From NCBI GenBank assembly GCA_964465125.1, contig CAYXIO010000002.1, positions 62,001-126,000 on the forward strand: a stretch of DNA of 64,000 nt, given 5' to 3'. Source of the stretch: CAYOHG01 sp964465125 (GTDB lineage Bacteria > Planctomycetota > Phycisphaerae > UBA1845 > Fen-1342). The first letter of the stretch is position 1; every line of letters begins with the position of its first letter. Below, piece after piece: positions 62,830 to 64,000 of this stretch. The translations under genes were made by a program, and so were the position numbers. Under the pieces are notes generated by a model, which was not told where the DNA came from, ran no database searches, and saw only the letters and a program-made list of their open reading frames with translations.

Positions 62830-64000
62830 ATGAACCCCCGTCTTGTCCGCATCGGTCTTCCGGCGATCGCGTGGATGCTGACTGCCGTGACGGCGTTTGC
62901 GGCCGACGTGATCTCGACCCGCACCCTGCTCGAACAACTGACCGACCTGGAACGCCTGGCATTGGTGCCCGAGCCGGCGTTCACCTGCCGGCAATTCTCC
63001 AGCTACGACCGGGCATCGAAATCGCCGGCCGACGCCGAGAGCTGGTTCGCCAACGCCGATTGCGGCCAGTATCTGCGCGTCGAGGAGCGCGACGGCCGCA
63101 AGGAATACGTGATGGCCGAGATGGACGGGCCGGGCGCGATCGTGCGCATGTGGTCGGCCAATCCGGCGGGCACGCTGCGCGTTTACCTCGACGACCTGCC
63201 GGCGCCGGCGATCGAGGCGCCGCTGGCCGATTTTCTCAGCGGCAAGATGACCGGCTTCCCGGATCCGATTGCCTGCGTTTGCAGCCGCGGCTGGAACAAC
63301 TACTTCCCCATCGCCTACGCGAAACGCTGCAAGATCACCAGCGACGCGGGCGGGTTCTACTACCACGTCGACTACCGAACCTACGCGCCGGGAACGCCCG
63401 TGCAGGCCTTCCGCATGGACGATCTGAAGGCGTGTGGGCCGGAGATCGAGAAGCTCGCCAAGGCGCTCGCGGAGCCGGCGTCCGCGGCGCCGCGCCGGGC
63501 CGACCTCGAGACGCTTCCCGGCGAGTTCTCGATGGGGCCCGGCGAGAGCTTCGCCGTTCGGCTGCGCGGCGAACGGGCGCTGACGGCGCTGCGGGTCGCG
63601 CCCAAAGCCAGCAGCCTGATCGACGCCCTGCGGCAGACCGTCCTGACGCTGAAGTTCGACGGTCGTGAGACGGTTGCCGCGCCTCTGGGCGATTTCTTCG
63701 GCAGCGCGCCGGGCGTAAGCCCTTATGAAAGTCTGGTCGCCGGCGTCTCGAAGGACGGCAGCATGCGCTGTAACTGGGTCATGCCGTTTCAGCGCGACGT
63801 CGAAATCCGCATGACCAACCACGGCACGAAGTCGGTGAGCGTGACGCTCGAAGCCGATCACGTTCCCTGGGTCTGGGACGCGCGCTCGATGTACTTCCAC
63901 GCGAAGTGGCGGGCGGAATATGACGTGCCGACCCGGCCCATGATCGACTGGAACTACCTGACGGCCGGCGGCGGGCCCGGCACGTTTGTCGGCGTCGCGT
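62830..64000 (+). CDS. DUF2961 (GH172-type) protein, 5' part
   Basis: The gene runs off the right edge; 390 codons are visible. The ATG at 62830 has GGAGA upstream. A signal peptide (IGLPAIAWMLTAVTAFA) leads to a jelly-roll-rich protein. Marks of the DUF2961 family include RQFSSYDRAS near residue 55, GAIVRMWSANPAGTLRVYLD and SRGWNNYFPIAYAKRC. Some DUF2961 proteins are glycoside hydrolases (GH172) that act on fructofuranose or arabinofuranose sugars. Planctomycetes carry many copies. The catalytic residues cannot be checked here because the C-terminal half is missing. Confidence 0.88.
   Translation, partial: MNPRLVRIGLPAIAWMLTAVTAFAADVISTRTLLEQLTDLERLALVPEPAFTCRQFSSYDRASKSPADAESWFANADCGQYLRVEERDGRKEYVMAEMDGPGAIVRMWSANPAGTLRVYLDDLPAPAIEAPLADFLSGKMTGFPDPIACVCSRGWNNYFPIAYAKRCKITSDAGGFYYHVDYRTYAPGTPVQAFRMDDLKACGPEIEKLAKALAEPASAAPRRADLETLPGEFSMGPGESFAVRLRGERALTALRVAPKASSLIDALRQTVLTLKFDGRETVAAPLGDFFGSAPGVSPYESLVAGVSKDGSMRCNWVMPFQRDVEIRMTNHGTKSVSVTLEADHVPWVWDARSMYFHAKWRAEYDVPTRPMIDWNYLTAGGGPGTFVGVA

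Overview
The window is high-GC bacterial chromosome, almost certainly from a planctomycete and probably the class Phycisphaerae. The support is a beta-helix surface protein ending in a dockerin-like pair of Ca-binding loops, a DUF2961/GH172 protein, many signal-peptide or lipobox proteins of unknown function, an ECF sigma factor paired with a large membrane anti-sigma-like protein, and frequent GTG/TTG starts. There is no rRNA, IS element, prophage or CRISPR array. Most genes are short transcription units alternating between strands. This assignment is inference from gene content.

Layout. 1-5.3 kb: the tail of a B12-type radical SAM enzyme, a rhodanese, an SH3-domain secreted protein, an ATP-grasp ligase and a HisN/IMPase-type phosphatase. 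5.3-11.3 kb: a lipoprotein, a cysteine synthase-like enzyme, an ACMSD-type decarboxylase, an ArnT-like glycosyltransferase and a zinc-ribbon membrane protein. 11.6-18 kb: a 33-residue membrane microprotein, the beta-helix/dockerin protein, DNA polymerase I, a charged repeat protein and a MoxR ATPase. 18.2-20.2 kb: copy A of a two-gene cassette. 20.3-24.9 kb: an operon of LsrF-like thiolase, YciI protein, aldolase-SDR fusion and alpha/beta hydrolase. 25-27.3 kb: a small unknown gene, a HIT protein and a LolA-like protein. 27.5-31.9 kb: a translationally coupled operon in which a CHAD-Ppx/GppA-HD fusion lies between two thymidylate-kinase-like proteins. 32-35.9 kb: a MOSC protein, a PPi-type phosphofructokinase, ribosomal proteins L35 and L20, and an ImuA-like protein. 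35.9-39 kb: anti-sigma-like protein, ECF sigma factor and PurQ. 39.1-41.2 kb: copy B of the cassette. 41.3-46.1 kb: a VWA protein, RibBA, then ribH-nusB-ftsY. 46.1-57.2 kb: an AP-superfamily phosphodiesterase, an ABC-F ATPase, a TraB/GumN protein, trxB-phoD, a TPR protein, CinA, YgfZ and a tRNA. 57.3-64 kb: a membrane protein, a lipoprotein hydrolase, a trypsin-like lipoprotein, an OprB porin with a micro-lipoprotein, RarD and the start of the DUF2961 protein.

The most unusual content is the pair of cassettes at 18.2-20.2 kb (+) and 39.1-41.2 kb (-). Each has a TTGAC-type promoter, a leader holding 7-8 perfect copies of a C-rich heptamer, a secreted Cys-rich protein of about 155 residues, and a secreted protein of about 480-490 residues with a shared C-terminal helical segment. 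The two heptamers differ in sequence but not in length or placement. In copy A the Cys-rich gene is broken by one in-frame TAG, after which homology to copy B continues to a second stop just before the next gene.

Other items to check are a tRNA with UAA anticodon but a short variable loop, a repeat placed directly behind stop codons, the kinase/CHAD-Ppx operon, and the LsrF-containing operon without any lsr transport or kinase genes.
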